From Deltaproteobacteria bacterium (GTDB lineage Bacteria; Myxococcota; Kuafuiibacteriia; Kuafuiibacteriales; Kuafuiibacteriaceae): a stretch of DNA of 64,000 nt. The notes below the pieces were generated by a model. That model searched no databases. It was not told where the DNA came from and was given only the letters and a program-made list of their open reading frames with translations. Made by a program: the position numbers and the translations under genes. The stretch lies in assembly GCA_020632995.1 (NCBI GenBank), contig JACKEN010000001.1, positions 521,001-585,000 on the forward strand, given 5' to 3'. Below are positions 49,652 through 58,093 of this stretch, piece by piece (the stretch's first letter is position 1; each line of letters opens with the position of its first letter).

Positions 49652-50538
49652 CCGGCCTCTTGCGCCTGCTCTCGTGGTTCCTGGGCCTGTGGCCGGAGGC
49701 CCTGGTCACCGCGGTCGCCTGGGCGCTGGGCGGCCTGTGGTGGCACGTGCTCCGTTACCGGCGCCGGGTGATGCAGGACAACCTGCGCCAGGCCTTCCCC
49801 GAGCGCTCCGAGGCCGAGCGGGCCCGGTTGGGCCGGGCCGCCTGCACCCACCTCGTGACGACCTTGATCGAGGTCTTCCGGATCCCCCGGTATCGGCGCC
49901 GCTTCGAGCAAGCGGTGCGGGTGGAGGACCTCGAGCACTTCCACGCTGCCAAGGCGAAGGGGAAGGGCGTCCTCTGTGTCAGCGGGCACCTCGGCAACTG
50001 GGAGCTGGGGGTGGCGGGGGTGGCCGCCGCGGCCGCCCCGGTGCACCTCGTGGTGAAGCGCTTCGGCCCCGCGATGGAGCGGTTCATGACCGACCTCCGT
50101 CAGGGCTCTGGGCTGAGCGTCATCCCTGCCGACGGCGCGGTGCGGCCGATCATGCAGGCCCTCCGCAGGAACGAGGCGGTCGTCTTCGTGCTCGACCAGA
50201 ACGCCACCCGGAGCATCGGCGTCTTCGTGGACTTCTTCGGCAAGCCCGCCTGCACGATGAGCGGCCTCGCGGTGCTGGCCGAGCGCACCGGGGCCGAGGT
50301 CATCGCCGCCGTCCCGTGGCGCGAGGGGCCGGGTCGCCACGTGCTGACCGTGCTCCCGGCCATCCCCTTCGAGCGTCAGGCGGACCGCGAGGAGACGGTG
50401 CGGCACATGACCCAGGTCTACACCCGGGTCATCGAGGACGCGATCAAGGCGCGGCCGGCGCAGTGGTTCTGGACCCACAAACGCTGGCGCACGCGCCCGG
50501 CTAGTACTCCAGCGTCCGAGGCGGCGGCCGACGGATGA
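49648..50538 (+). CDS. lipid A late acyltransferase, LpxL/HtrB-like
   Basis: 296 aa. One N-terminal membrane helix (LLSWFLGLWPEALVTAVAWALG), then the LPLAT domain with the catalytic HX4D-like block SGHLGNWELG (His and Glu), RGQGSG-equivalent LRQGSGLSVIP, and the FVLDQN segment. The C-terminal PAQWFWTHKRWRTRP is the typical end. It transfers an acyl chain to Kdo-lipid A or its precursor. The GTG overlaps the lpxK stop (GTGA). The last 38 nt overlap the convergent DUF3857 gene. Confidence 0.9.
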   Translation: MTGLLRLLSWFLGLWPEALVTAVAWALGGLWWHVLRYRRRVMQDNLRQAFPERSEAERARLGRAACTHLVTTLIEVFRIPRYRRRFEQAVRVEDLEHFHAAKAKGKGVLCVSGHLGNWELGVAGVAAAAAPVHLVVKRFGPAMERFMTDLRQGSGLSVIPADGAVRPIMQALRRNEAVVFVLDQNATRSIGVFVDFFGKPACTMSGLAVLAERTGAEVIAAVPWREGPGRHVLTVLPAIPFERQADREETVRHMTQVYTRVIEDAIKARPAQWFWTHKRWRTRPASTPASEAAADG

Positions 50539-52453
50539 GGAAGCTCTGGTCCTCCGCCACCTGCACCGCCTCCCGGTAGCGCCGGAACGCCTTGTACTGG
50601 GCCACCGGCACCGACATCCAGGTGCGGGTCTCGGTGCGCACGAAACCCAGCCTGCGCCGGGTCTCGCTGCGCGCGGTCAAGCTGACCTGCCCCCCGGCCC
50701 ACGACGCGGTGGTGGGCTCAGGCAGGCCCTGGACCTCGAACTCCTCGGGGAGGGTGAGGGTGGCTCGGAGCTCGACCTGGGCCGGCGCCCCCAGCACCAG
50801 CTCCGCCCGCCGCACCTCGGCCGGGATCTTGATGTGCGCGCCCACCAGGCGCGCGAGGGCCACGTTCACGTCGGGGTCGCTCCCCTCGAGGAACCCCCGG
50901 GCGTTGACGCTGGCGCTGATCCCCAGGGGTCGCCTCAGCGCGGTGAGGTCCGCGATGCTCACGCTCTCGACGTCGAACGGCACCCCGCGGGTGCGCAGGA
51001 ACGCGGTGACCCGCTCCGAGTAGCTCTCGGGCGGCGCTCGCAAGAGCTCGGCCCGGAGCACCCCGGCCTCCGCCCCGGTCAACGTGGCCTTCAGCGGCCC
51101 GAACACGTCGCCCCGCTCGTCGAGGGTGAGGTCGAACCGGATCTCGGCCAGGGAGTCGGCGGGGTCGCTCTCGGGCACCCGGATCACCTGCGCCCCGTCC
51201 CGCATCAGGGCCACCAGCCGGGTACCCTGCAGGCGCGGCGCCGCCACCTGGGTGCTCACCAGGGGCTGCGAGGGGTCGAGCACCACGGTGCCCTCGGGCC
51301 GCGGGAGCACCGCACAGACCCCGTCCAGGGCGCGCACGGTGGGGAGGTCGGGCAGGATCACGTCCTCGTCGCGGTACACGAAGAGCCCGGGCACCGCGTC
51401 CAGCCCCGCCGCGCGCAGCAAGGCCACGAAGAGGAGCCCGCGGCTGGTGGGGTTCGCGCTCTTCTTGGCCAGGACCCCGTCGGGGTGGGGCAGGGGCGCC
51501 CGCCACAGCGGGGGCACCGGGCCGGGCTCCTCGGGGAGGTCCTTGGCCAGCACCTCCATGATCTTGAGCGCGCGCTCCAGCTCGGGGGCCTCGCCCGCCA
51601 CCCGCCGCGCCTCCGCGATCGTCTCGGGCTTCAGCTCCGCCCAGTGGGGCATCCGGGCCACGAACCACGCCGCCACGTCGTCCCAGGTGCGGAACCCGTC
51701 GTAGTCGCGCCGCCCGATCCGGGCCCCGAGGAAGATCACGTGGGCCCGCGGTGCAAGCAGGCTTGCGTCGGGCATGCCGGGCTCGGGGTAGCGGGGCGGC
51801 AGGTCCTTGAGCGACCACGAGAAGCGGGTGCCGAGGTCGGTCTCGAAGCGCTCGGCCGGGCGCTCCACGAAGGCGCCCTCCTCCGAGAAGCGCAGGTCCA
51901 CCTGGTAGCCCTCGGGCACGATCACCGCGAGCTCGGAGCGGGCGGTCGGGAGCTCGCCCTGGAACACCCAGGGGGCGAGGAAGCGCGGGTCCTGCACGTA
52001 CTGGTCGTAGATCGTCTCGACCACCGCCCCCACCGTGACGCCGGGGACGAAGAGGGTCTTGGCCCGCACCTCGCCCGCCAGGGGCGAGTCGGCGATGTTC
52101 TCCTCGTCCGCCACCACCTCGTCGCCGTCGGGCAGCACCGCCCGCGCCTGGAGCCCGTGGATCGCAGTGCCGGGCTCGTACGCGACCTTCACCTCCGCCT
52201 GGGCCAGCCCGGCCTCACGCAGCACCTTCACCCGCCGGACGCGCCGCAGCCGGGCCAGGGGGTTGCCGGTCCGGGTGTCGACGGTGAGGAGCAGCTCACC
52301 CCGGTCCAGCACCACCACCGCGGGGGCGTCGGGGTAGAGGGTCGCCACCGGCGTGGCGTCCATCGCGAAGCGCTCGAACTCCGGCCGGGGCAGGCTGGAG
52401 CTGCAACCCAGGTTGACGGCGAGCGCCGTCGCCGCGAGCCACCGCGCCCTCAC
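50501..52453 (-). CDS. DUF3857/transglutaminase-like lipoprotein
   Basis: 650 aa. The signal WLAATALAVNLGC ends in a lipobox. The N-terminal half fits DUF3857 (FERFAMDATPVATLYPDAPAVVVLDRGE..., RFLAPWVFQGELPTARSELAVIVPEG). A transglutaminase-like domain follows near 300-400 (KKSANPTSRGLLFVALLRAAGLDAVPGLFVYRDE), but the catalytic Cys position ('DC' in active enzymes) reads NPTSRG, so cysteine catalysis is doubtful. The C-terminal third is beta-rich. The GTG start overlaps the XdhC-like gene stop (GTGA). Last gene of the Hsp70 operon; an envelope role is likely but not shown. Confidence 0.78.
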   Translation of the reverse strand: MRARWLAATALAVNLGCSSSLPRPEFERFAMDATPVATLYPDAPAVVVLDRGELLLTVDTRTGNPLARLRRVRRVKVLREAGLAQAEVKVAYEPGTAIHGLQARAVLPDGDEVVADEENIADSPLAGEVRAKTLFVPGVTVGAVVETIYDQYVQDPRFLAPWVFQGELPTARSELAVIVPEGYQVDLRFSEEGAFVERPAERFETDLGTRFSWSLKDLPPRYPEPGMPDASLLAPRAHVIFLGARIGRRDYDGFRTWDDVAAWFVARMPHWAELKPETIAEARRVAGEAPELERALKIMEVLAKDLPEEPGPVPPLWRAPLPHPDGVLAKKSANPTSRGLLFVALLRAAGLDAVPGLFVYRDEDVILPDLPTVRALDGVCAVLPRPEGTVVLDPSQPLVSTQVAAPRLQGTRLVALMRDGAQVIRVPESDPADSLAEIRFDLTLDERGDVFGPLKATLTGAEAGVLRAELLRAPPESYSERVTAFLRTRGVPFDVESVSIADLTALRRPLGISASVNARGFLEGSDPDVNVALARLVGAHIKIPAEVRRAELVLGAPAQVELRATLTLPEEFEVQGLPEPTTASWAGGQVSLTARSETRRRLGFVRTETRTWMSVPVAQYKAFRRYREAVQVAEDQSFLIRRPPPRTLEY

Positions 52454-53271
52454 GCCCCACCTCGAGTCTTGAGCTCGGGCCGCACCTCGGGCCGCCCCTC
52501 GGCGTCGCGATGCACCGCGCCGCGGCGCTCCGCCACCAGCTCCGCCACGATCGAGACCGCGATCTCCTCCGGGGTCTCGGCCCCGATCGCCAGGCCCACC
52601 GGCGCCCGCAGGCGCGCGACCTGGGGGGCGCCGAAGCCCTTGTTGAGGAGGCGCTGCCGCATGAGCTCCGCCTTGCGCCGCGAGCCGATCACGCCGAGCC
52701 AGCGGTGGGGCCGGGCCAGGCACTTCTCGGCCAGGCGCTGATCCAGGCCGTGGTCGTGGGTGGTGATCATCACGAAGGTGTCCTCGCTGAAGGGCAGGGC
52801 GGGGTCGTCCAGGTCGTCGTGGAGGGCGCGCGCCATGCCGAGCTGCGCGGGGACGAGGAGCGCCTCCCGCTCGTCGGCGACGTGCACCACGAAGCCAGCG
52901 CTGGCGGCGGCGCTCACCAGGGCCCGGCCCACGTGGCCGGCGCCGAAGACGATCAGCCGGGGCTGGGCCACCAGCGCCTCCACGAAGAGGGTCACGGTGC
53001 CGCCGCAGCACATGCCCAGCTCCTGGGTGAGGTTGTGCTCCACCAGGCGGGGCCGGCCGTCCTCGAGGGTCTGCTTCGCAGCCTGGGTTGCGGTGTGCTC
53101 GAGCGCTCCGCCGCCCACAGTGCCCTCGATCGCCCCGTCGGGGTGCACGATCATGCGCGCGCCGGGAGCGCGCGGGGCCGAGCCCGAGGTGCGCACCACG
53201 GTGACCAGGGCGGCCCGGGCCCCCTGGGCCTCCAGCGCCGCCACCCGGGCGAAGAGCGACGCGTCGGCCAT
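52450..53271 (-). CDS. XdhC/CoxI-family protein
   Basis: 273 aa. The N-terminal XdhC_CoxI domain (ARAALVTVVRTSGSAPRAPGARMIV, GTVGGGALE, CCGGTVTLFVE) is followed by an XdhC Rossmann domain (LIVFGAGHVGRALVSAA, VIGSRRKAELMRQRL). These proteins bind and sulfurate molybdenum cofactor for xanthine-dehydrogenase-type enzymes. No molybdoenzyme is in the window, so the client is elsewhere or the role differs. The start overlaps the J-protein stop by one base (TGATG), linking it to chaperones. Confidence 0.9.
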   Translation of the reverse strand: MADASLFARVAALEAQGARAALVTVVRTSGSAPRAPGARMIVHPDGAIEGTVGGGALEHTATQAAKQTLEDGRPRLVEHNLTQELGMCCGGTVTLFVEALVAQPRLIVFGAGHVGRALVSAAASAGFVVHVADEREALLVPAQLGMARALHDDLDDPALPFSEDTFVMITTHDHGLDQRLAEKCLARPHRWLGVIGSRRKAELMRQRLLNKGFGAPQVARLRAPVGLAIGAETPEEIAVSIVAELVAERRGAVHRDAEGRPEVRPELKTRGGA

Positions 53272-53813
53272 CAGCCGCCCTTGAGCTGGGTCTCCAGCTC
53301 GGCCAGCTTCGCCTTGAACAGGTCGTTGTCGCGCTCGAAGATCAGCGCGGTCTTCAGGTCGCGCACCGCGGCGGCCAGGTCGCCCTTCTTGACCGAGTCC
53401 TGGGCCTTCAGCCACAGCTGCCGCCCCTGGGGGGTCTTGCCGAGCTGCTGCTCCTTCTCGATGCGCTGCTCGCGCGCCGACTCGTCGGTGTAGCGGAGCT
53501 TCTTCGCCCTCTCCGGGCCCGTGATGTCCTTGACGTACTTCGCCCGCTTCTCGGCGTCCTTCAGGATCACGTACGCCTCTGCAACCCGCTTTGCGATCGC
53601 GGTGACCGCGCGCCGCAGGTCGTCGTCGGGCGACGTGAAGAACGAGTCCGGGTGGTAGTTCCGCTGGAGCTGGTGGTACTTGGCCTTCAGCTCGGGGAAC
53701 GGGGCGTCATGCCTGGCCCCGAGCACCTGGAAGTAGTCCAGCTCGTCCAGGTGGGCGGCGATCTGCTTGGTCTCGGCCGCCCAGTGGGGATGCACGTTGG
53801 GATCTTCGGGCAC
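53271..53813 (-). CDS. J-domain co-chaperone
   Basis: 180 aa. J domain at about residues 26-97 with the HPD loop at 54-56 (NYHPDSF), so it can stimulate Hsp70 ATPase. No G/F region or zinc finger is present. The C-terminal 70 residues (LWLKAQDSVKKGDLAAAVRDLKTAL) look like a TPR hairpin for client or partner binding. It lies 35 nt downstream of the lid-less Hsp70 gene and overlaps the XdhC-like gene, so it is probably the dedicated partner of that Hsp70. Confidence 0.88.
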   Translation of the reverse strand: MPEDPNVHPHWAAETKQIAAHLDELDYFQVLGARHDAPFPELKAKYHQLQRNYHPDSFFTSPDDDLRRAVTAIAKRVAEAYVILKDAEKRAKYVKDITGPERAKKLRYTDESAREQRIEKEQQLGKTPQGRQLWLKAQDSVKKGDLAAAVRDLKTALIFERDNDLFKAKLAELETQLKGG

Positions 53814-53848
53814 CTTGCACCCTCCTCGTGAAGGCTCCGTCCCCCGCC

Positions 53849-55423
53849 TCAGCGGTTGGACACCATGAGCTCGTCGTTGCGGGCCATGGCCTCGGCCACC
53901 TCATAATCCGACAGACCCGAGCTGAGGTTGATGGTGGTGCTGGCCTGGGCCCCCGTCTCGACGTCGCGGGCCGACACGTTGACGATGCCGTCGGTGTCGA
54001 TCTCGAACGTGACCTCGATCGTGACCTCGCCCCGGGGCGCCACCCGGAAGCCGGAGAACTCGAACTCGCCCAGCAGGACGTTGTCGTCCGCCATGTTGGA
54101 CTCCCCCTGGTAGATCCGGATCTTCACGCGCTCCTGGTGGTCGGAGGCGGTGGTGAAGGAGCGGGTCCGATCGATGGGGATCGGGGTGTTCTTCTCGATG
54201 ATCCGCTCGGTGTAGCCCCCCACCGTGCCCAGGCGCAGGGTCAGCGGGGTGACGTCGAGCAGGAACGTGGACTGCTGGCTGTCCAACAGGGCGTGGGCCT
54301 GGATGGCCGCGCCCATCGCCACCACCTCGTCGGGGTCGACGTCGGTGAGGGGCTGCTTCTGGAAGTAGTGCCGCACCGAGCTGCGCAGGATCGGGAGCCG
54401 GGTCGGCCCGCCCACCAGGATGACGCAGTCGATGTCGGACGCGGTGATGCGCGCGGACTGGAGCGCCTCGTCGCACACCTTGAAGGTGCGCTGCACGAGG
54501 TCCATCACCATCTGGTTGAACTCCGCGCGCGAGAGGGTGGTGGAGAAGTCCAGCGAGTAGCCCGCCTCGTCGGTGTAGATGAGCGGGATGTGGATCTGGA
54601 CGACCTCGTGCTCGGACAGGCCGATCTTCGCCTTCTCCGCCGCCTCCTTGAGCTTCTGGAGCGCGTACTTGTCCTGGCGCAGGTCCACGTTCTGCTGCTG
54701 CTGAAACGAGTCGGCGAGCCAGTGCATGATGCGGTCGTCGAAGTCGTCGCCGCCCAGGTAGGTGTCGCCCGCGGTGGAGATCACCTCGAACACGTCGTCG
54801 CCGATGTCGAGGATCGAGATGTCGAAGGTGCCGCCCCCCAGGTCGTAGAGCGCCACCCGCTGGTGGTAGCCCTGCCCGAACCCGTAGGTCAGCGCCGCCG
54901 CGGTGGGCTCGTTGATGATGCGCAGGACGTCGAGGCCCGCGATCTTGCCCGCGTCCTTGGTGGCCTGGCGCTGGTTGTCGTTGAAGTAGGCCGGCACAGT
55001 GATCACCGCCTTGGTGACGGTGGCGCCGGTGTGGTTCTCGACGATCTGGCGCATCTCCTTGAGGACGATGGCCGACACCTCGGGGGGCGAGTAGAGCTGG
55101 TTCCGGATCTGGATGCGGACCGAGTTGTTGGGGCCCTCGACCAGGTTGTAGGGCACCACGCTGCGCGCCTTGCGCACCTCCTCCGAGAAGAAGAACCGGC
55201 CGACCAGCCGCTTCGCCGAGTACACGGTGTTCTCGGGGTTGGTGATGATCTGCTTCTTGGCGTCGTTGCCCACCAGGACCCGCCCGTCGTCCATGAAGGA
55301 GACGACGGACGCGTGGGTGCGCTCGCCCCACTCGTTCGGGATCACGGTCGGCACGCCGTCCTCGATGATGGCGACGCAGCTGTAGCTGGTGCCCAGGTCG
55401 ATGCCCATCGCGAGCTCGGTCAC
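53849..55423 (-). CDS. Hsp70/DnaK-family chaperone lacking the C-terminal lid
   Basis: 524 aa. The ATPase domain is complete (GIDLGTSYSCVAI, VITVPAYFNDNQRQATKDAG, IINEPTAAALTYG, YDLGGGTFDISILDI, VILVGGPTRLP). The interdomain linker reads STFLLDVTPLTL and the beta-sandwich substrate-binding domain follows. The sequence ends about 20 residues into the first lid helix (SGLSDYEVAEAMARNDE), where canonical DnaK continues for about 110 more. Without a lid, substrate binding is expected to be weak and fast. GGAG precedes the GTG. It heads an operon with J-protein, XdhC-like and DUF3857 genes. Distinct from housekeeping DnaK; no grpE is nearby. Confidence 0.92.
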   Translation of the reverse strand: MTELAMGIDLGTSYSCVAIIEDGVPTVIPNEWGERTHASVVSFMDDGRVLVGNDAKKQIITNPENTVYSAKRLVGRFFFSEEVRKARSVVPYNLVEGPNNSVRIQIRNQLYSPPEVSAIVLKEMRQIVENHTGATVTKAVITVPAYFNDNQRQATKDAGKIAGLDVLRIINEPTAAALTYGFGQGYHQRVALYDLGGGTFDISILDIGDDVFEVISTAGDTYLGGDDFDDRIMHWLADSFQQQQNVDLRQDKYALQKLKEAAEKAKIGLSEHEVVQIHIPLIYTDEAGYSLDFSTTLSRAEFNQMVMDLVQRTFKVCDEALQSARITASDIDCVILVGGPTRLPILRSSVRHYFQKQPLTDVDPDEVVAMGAAIQAHALLDSQQSTFLLDVTPLTLRLGTVGGYTERIIEKNTPIPIDRTRSFTTASDHQERVKIRIYQGESNMADDNVLLGEFEFSGFRVAPRGEVTIEVTFEIDTDGIVNVSARDVETGAQASTTINLSSGLSDYEVAEAMARNDELMVSNR

Positions 55424-55483
55424 TTGTTCAAACTCCAGTGTCGCCCGTCGAGTGCCTCTCGGCGAGACCGCCAGGCTATAGCA

Positions 55484-55496
55484 CAGGTTGAACCTG
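55484..55496. promoter_or_regulatory. palindrome in the divergent Hsp70 / small-peptide promoter region
   Basis: CAGGTT-G-AACCTG, a perfect 6-bp inverted repeat. On the Hsp70 side it lies just upstream of TGCTATAGC (an extended -10, 55474-55482). On the other side it is 10 nt upstream of the TTGCGA -35. It is well placed to control both directions. Confidence 0.45.
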
Positions 55497-55505
55497 GGGG
55501 GTGTC

Positions 55506-55535
55506 TTGCGACCCCCGATCCGCGCCCGCTATGAT
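55506..55535 (+). promoter_or_regulatory. sigma-70-like promoter of the small peptide/amidotransferase genes
   Basis: TTGCGA at 55506-55511, 18-nt spacer, TATGAT at 55530-55535 (five of six matches to TATAAT). It predicts a transcript start near 55542, about 37 nt before the small ORF. Confidence 0.6.
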
Positions 55536-55578
55536 CGACCCTGGGCCGGCCTCGGGATCGGCGCGCGTAGGAGGCGGC

Positions 55579-55725
55579 ATGCAGGTGAGCGGGCGCACGT
55601 TGGTGCCCACCGTGGCGGAATGCCACCCTGCAGGCTGTACGTTCCTGGGGGCGCCGCACCACGCCGGCCCGGAATACTCGCCGAGGAGCTCGAATGGTCT
55701 ATCTGCTCGCCACATTCGCCAATGA
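55579..55725 (+). CDS. small Cys-containing peptide (48 aa), unknown
   Basis: ATG 55579 is preceded by TAGGAGGCGGC, the strongest Shine-Dalgarno sequence in this part of the window, and lies downstream of a good promoter. The product has two cysteines in the ECHPAGC arrangement and a GAPHHAGPEYSP segment, which could bind metal or form a disulfide. The reading frame overlaps the next gene's start by 32 nt. I do not recognise the peptide. The promoter and ribosome-binding site support translation, but conservation has not been tested. Confidence 0.5.
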   Translation: MQVSGRTLVPTVAECHPAGCTFLGAPHHAGPEYSPRSSNGLSARHIRQ

Positions 55726-56518
55726 CGCCGACCACATGCCCTCGCTGCTGCACGCCCTCGCCGCGGAGCTGGATGTCCCCGAGAACGGGGGCGCCCAGGA
55801 GACGTGGGGGCTGGGGTACTACGCGGACGATCGCGCGCTGCTCATCAAGAAGCCTGCGTCCATCCTGAACCAGCGCACCGCCTACGCCCTGGCCCCGGAG
55901 GTGAAGAGCCGCATCCTCCTCGCCTGCGCCAAGGGGACGGGTGAGCGCAGCGCGGCGCCGCCGTACCGCTTCCGCCGGTGGCTCTTCGCGCACACCGGGG
56001 CGATGGAGGGCCTGCTCGCCCTGCGGGACACCGTCCGCGACAAGCTGCCGGACTTCGTCCGCTCCGAGGTCGGGCAGGCGAGCGGCGGCGCCCTGGCCTT
56101 CGGCATGTTCCTGGCCGAGCTGCACCGCGGCGCGGTGCTCGAGGATCAGCTCGCGGATCCGGCCCGGCTGGCCCAGGCCCTGGCCCGCACCGCCGACACC
56201 ATCCAGCGCCTCGCCGACGAGGCGGGGAGCGGCCCGGTGCGGGCATCCTTCGTGGCCACCAACGGGCGCGTGGTGCTCGTCCACCAGGGCGGCGCCCCGC
56301 TCTCGAGGAAGCTCCAGGCGGGCCTCGAGCGCCTGCCGGCCGGCCCGCTCGACCCCGCGCTCACCGACTTCAAGCAGCTGGCCGCCGCGCTGAAGCGCTT
56401 CCGTGCGGTGGTGGTGGCCCCCGGCGACCTCTCCGAGCGCCCCGGCTGGGAGGTCATCCCGGAGGGGGCGTCCCTGGTGATCGACGCCCAGCTGAACGTC
56501 TCCGATGTCCAGGCCTGA
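55694..56518 (+). CDS. class II glutamine-amidotransferase-like protein without the catalytic Cys
   Basis: 274 aa. The start MVYLLATFAND...ETWGLGYYADDRALLIKKPASI parallels YafJ-type class II amidotransferases (MCRLLG... GWGIGYY... KRP), and RRWLFAHTGAMEG matches the 'FAHNG' oxyanion and glutamine-binding loop. The N-terminal nucleophile Cys2 is replaced by Val, so glutamine hydrolysis is not expected. GAGGAG lies 6 nt before the ATG. It overlaps the small Cys-peptide gene upstream. It may be a binding or regulatory protein derived from the amidotransferase fold. Confidence 0.72.
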   Translation: MVYLLATFANDADHMPSLLHALAAELDVPENGGAQETWGLGYYADDRALLIKKPASILNQRTAYALAPEVKSRILLACAKGTGERSAAPPYRFRRWLFAHTGAMEGLLALRDTVRDKLPDFVRSEVGQASGGALAFGMFLAELHRGAVLEDQLADPARLAQALARTADTIQRLADEAGSGPVRASFVATNGRVVLVHQGGAPLSRKLQAGLERLPAGPLDPALTDFKQLAAALKRFRAVVVAPGDLSERPGWEVIPEGASLVIDAQLNVSDVQA

Positions 56519-56650
56519 GGCATCTGAGACGCAACAGGACCCTTGCCTACAGGCGGGCTTACCAGGAAGAATCCCCCACGTTGGGGGGTACCGACCGCGA
56601 CGTTTGCCGCGCCGCGGCAGGATCTGTCATGGAGGATCACTGAGCGGACG

Positions 56651-58093
56651 ATGAGCGCCGGTAGCGTCCTCATGGTCGAGCCCAACCCGGGCATCCTGAT
56701 CGTCGCGCGCAACGTGCTCGCGCGCGCGGGCTACGGCGTGCTCGCGGTGTCCAACGCCCGGCAGGGCGTGAAGCTGGTGGCCCAGCGCCGGGCCTCCGTG
56801 GTGCTGATGGACGCCAAGCAGGCGAGCGCCGAGGTCCTGGAGGCCCTGGCCGAGCAGGAGCAGGACGCCTTGCACATCATCCTGACCGTCCAGAAGGGGC
56901 GGGACGCGATGAACCGGGACGTGACCCACCACGCGGATCGGCTGGGCCTGAACGTGGCCGAGGTGCTCGAGAAGCCGTTCGCGCCGGAGCGCCTCCTGCA
57001 CGCGGTGGAGCTGGCCCTGTCGCGGGCCCTCGGGGGCACGCGCGAGATCGGCCTCGACACCCTCGTGAACGTCGACGCGGTGCCCTTCGACGACGAGGTG
57101 CAGGAGGGCTCCAAGACCGACGTCTTCCCCTTCGCGCACCTGCTCCAGGGCGGCACCGGCCTGCCCGAGGACGACGACGATCCCTTCGACGTCGAGACCA
57201 ACTTCAACATCGTCCTCGACGGGCGCTCGGCCCGGCGGGCTGCGCTGATCCGGGCCTCGCTCGAGCGCGAGGGCCTGGGCGCCGAGCCCCGCCTGCTGGC
57301 CGCGTGCGTGCGGGCCTGCGAGGCCGCGGTGGACATGGAGCCCGATCCGCCGGTGACCACCCCCACCGAGGGCACCCGGCTGGTGGTGGCGGGCTACGTC
57401 CGCCACCTCGCCATCGATCAGATCCTGCAGCTCCCCACCGCGGTGGACGGCGTGGCCCGGTGTCGGCTCGAGCTGGATCGGGCCGCGATCGACGTGTTCT
57501 ACGACGGGCCCCACGTGGTCTTCGCGCGGCAGGACAACCTGCCGGAGGGCTTCATGCTCGGGCGCCTCCTGGTCGCCCACGGCCTGGTGCGGGAGGGCGA
57601 CGTCGAGGCGGTGCTCGATCCGCGCCGGGGCCTCTCCGGCTGGCTCGGCCAGCGCCTGATCCGCGAGGGCCTGGTCAGCGCGGACAACGTGCGCGAGGTC
57701 CTGCGCCGGCAGACCGAGGAGCTGGTCTACGAGGTCGTCCGTTGGCGTGACGGCCGCTTCTCGGTGTTCTCGGGGGAGCCGCTCCCCGCCGAGGCCGTGC
57801 GCGCGCGCCTGCGGATCCCGGTGCAGCACCTGCTCCTCGAGGGCATGCGGCGCCTGGACGAGTGGAAGCGGATCGAGGATCAGGTGGGGGACATGGCCGC
57901 GGTGCTCCACCCGCTGGCCGCGAACCAGGACGTGGTGCGCGGCCTGTCTCCCGAGGATCGCCTGGTGCTCTCCCACGTGGACGGCCGGCGCACCGTGGCG
58001 GAGCTCGTGCGCTCGGTCGCCCGGCCGAGCTTCGACGTCTTCCGGGCGCTCCACAGCCTGGCAGATCGCAAGCTCGTCACGGTGGGAGGCTGA
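56651..58093 (+). CDS. receiver-like protein with DUF4388
   Basis: 480 aa from ATG 56651. The N-terminal 125 residues are receiver-like (SVLMVEPNPGILIVARNVLARAGYGVLAVSNARQGV), with Asp in VVLMDAKQ and Lys in LEKPFAP, but the acidic pair before strand 1 is only a single Glu. An acidic linker leads to a DUF4388/PATAN-type C-terminus (VARCRLELDRAAIDVFYDGPHVVFARQDNLPEGFMLGRLLVAHG... YEVVRWRDGRFSVFSG). Such proteins are common in myxobacterial signalling. GGAGG is present but 14 nt away. The next gene follows its stop without a gap, so they are coupled. Confidence 0.78.
   Translation: MSAGSVLMVEPNPGILIVARNVLARAGYGVLAVSNARQGVKLVAQRRASVVLMDAKQASAEVLEALAEQEQDALHIILTVQKGRDAMNRDVTHHADRLGLNVAEVLEKPFAPERLLHAVELALSRALGGTREIGLDTLVNVDAVPFDDEVQEGSKTDVFPFAHLLQGGTGLPEDDDDPFDVETNFNIVLDGRSARRAALIRASLEREGLGAEPRLLAACVRACEAAVDMEPDPPVTTPTEGTRLVVAGYVRHLAIDQILQLPTAVDGVARCRLELDRAAIDVFYDGPHVVFARQDNLPEGFMLGRLLVAHGLVREGDVEAVLDPRRGLSGWLGQRLIREGLVSADNVREVLRRQTEELVYEVVRWRDGRFSVFSGEPLPAEAVRARLRIPVQHLLLEGMRRLDEWKRIEDQVGDMAAVLHPLAANQDVVRGLSPEDRLVLSHVDGRRTVAELVRSVARPSFDVFRALHSLADRKLVTVGG

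Noticed and set aside
56572..56588. CCCCC-ACGTT-GGGGG hairpin after the amidotransferase-like gene
   Set aside because: The stem is short and no T-tract follows, so I do not call a terminator.
56630..56644. Five-codon frame (ATG GAG GAT CAC TGA) before the receiver gene as a regulatory leader peptide
   Set aside because: It is too short to judge; the frame could occur by chance and there is no attenuator structure.
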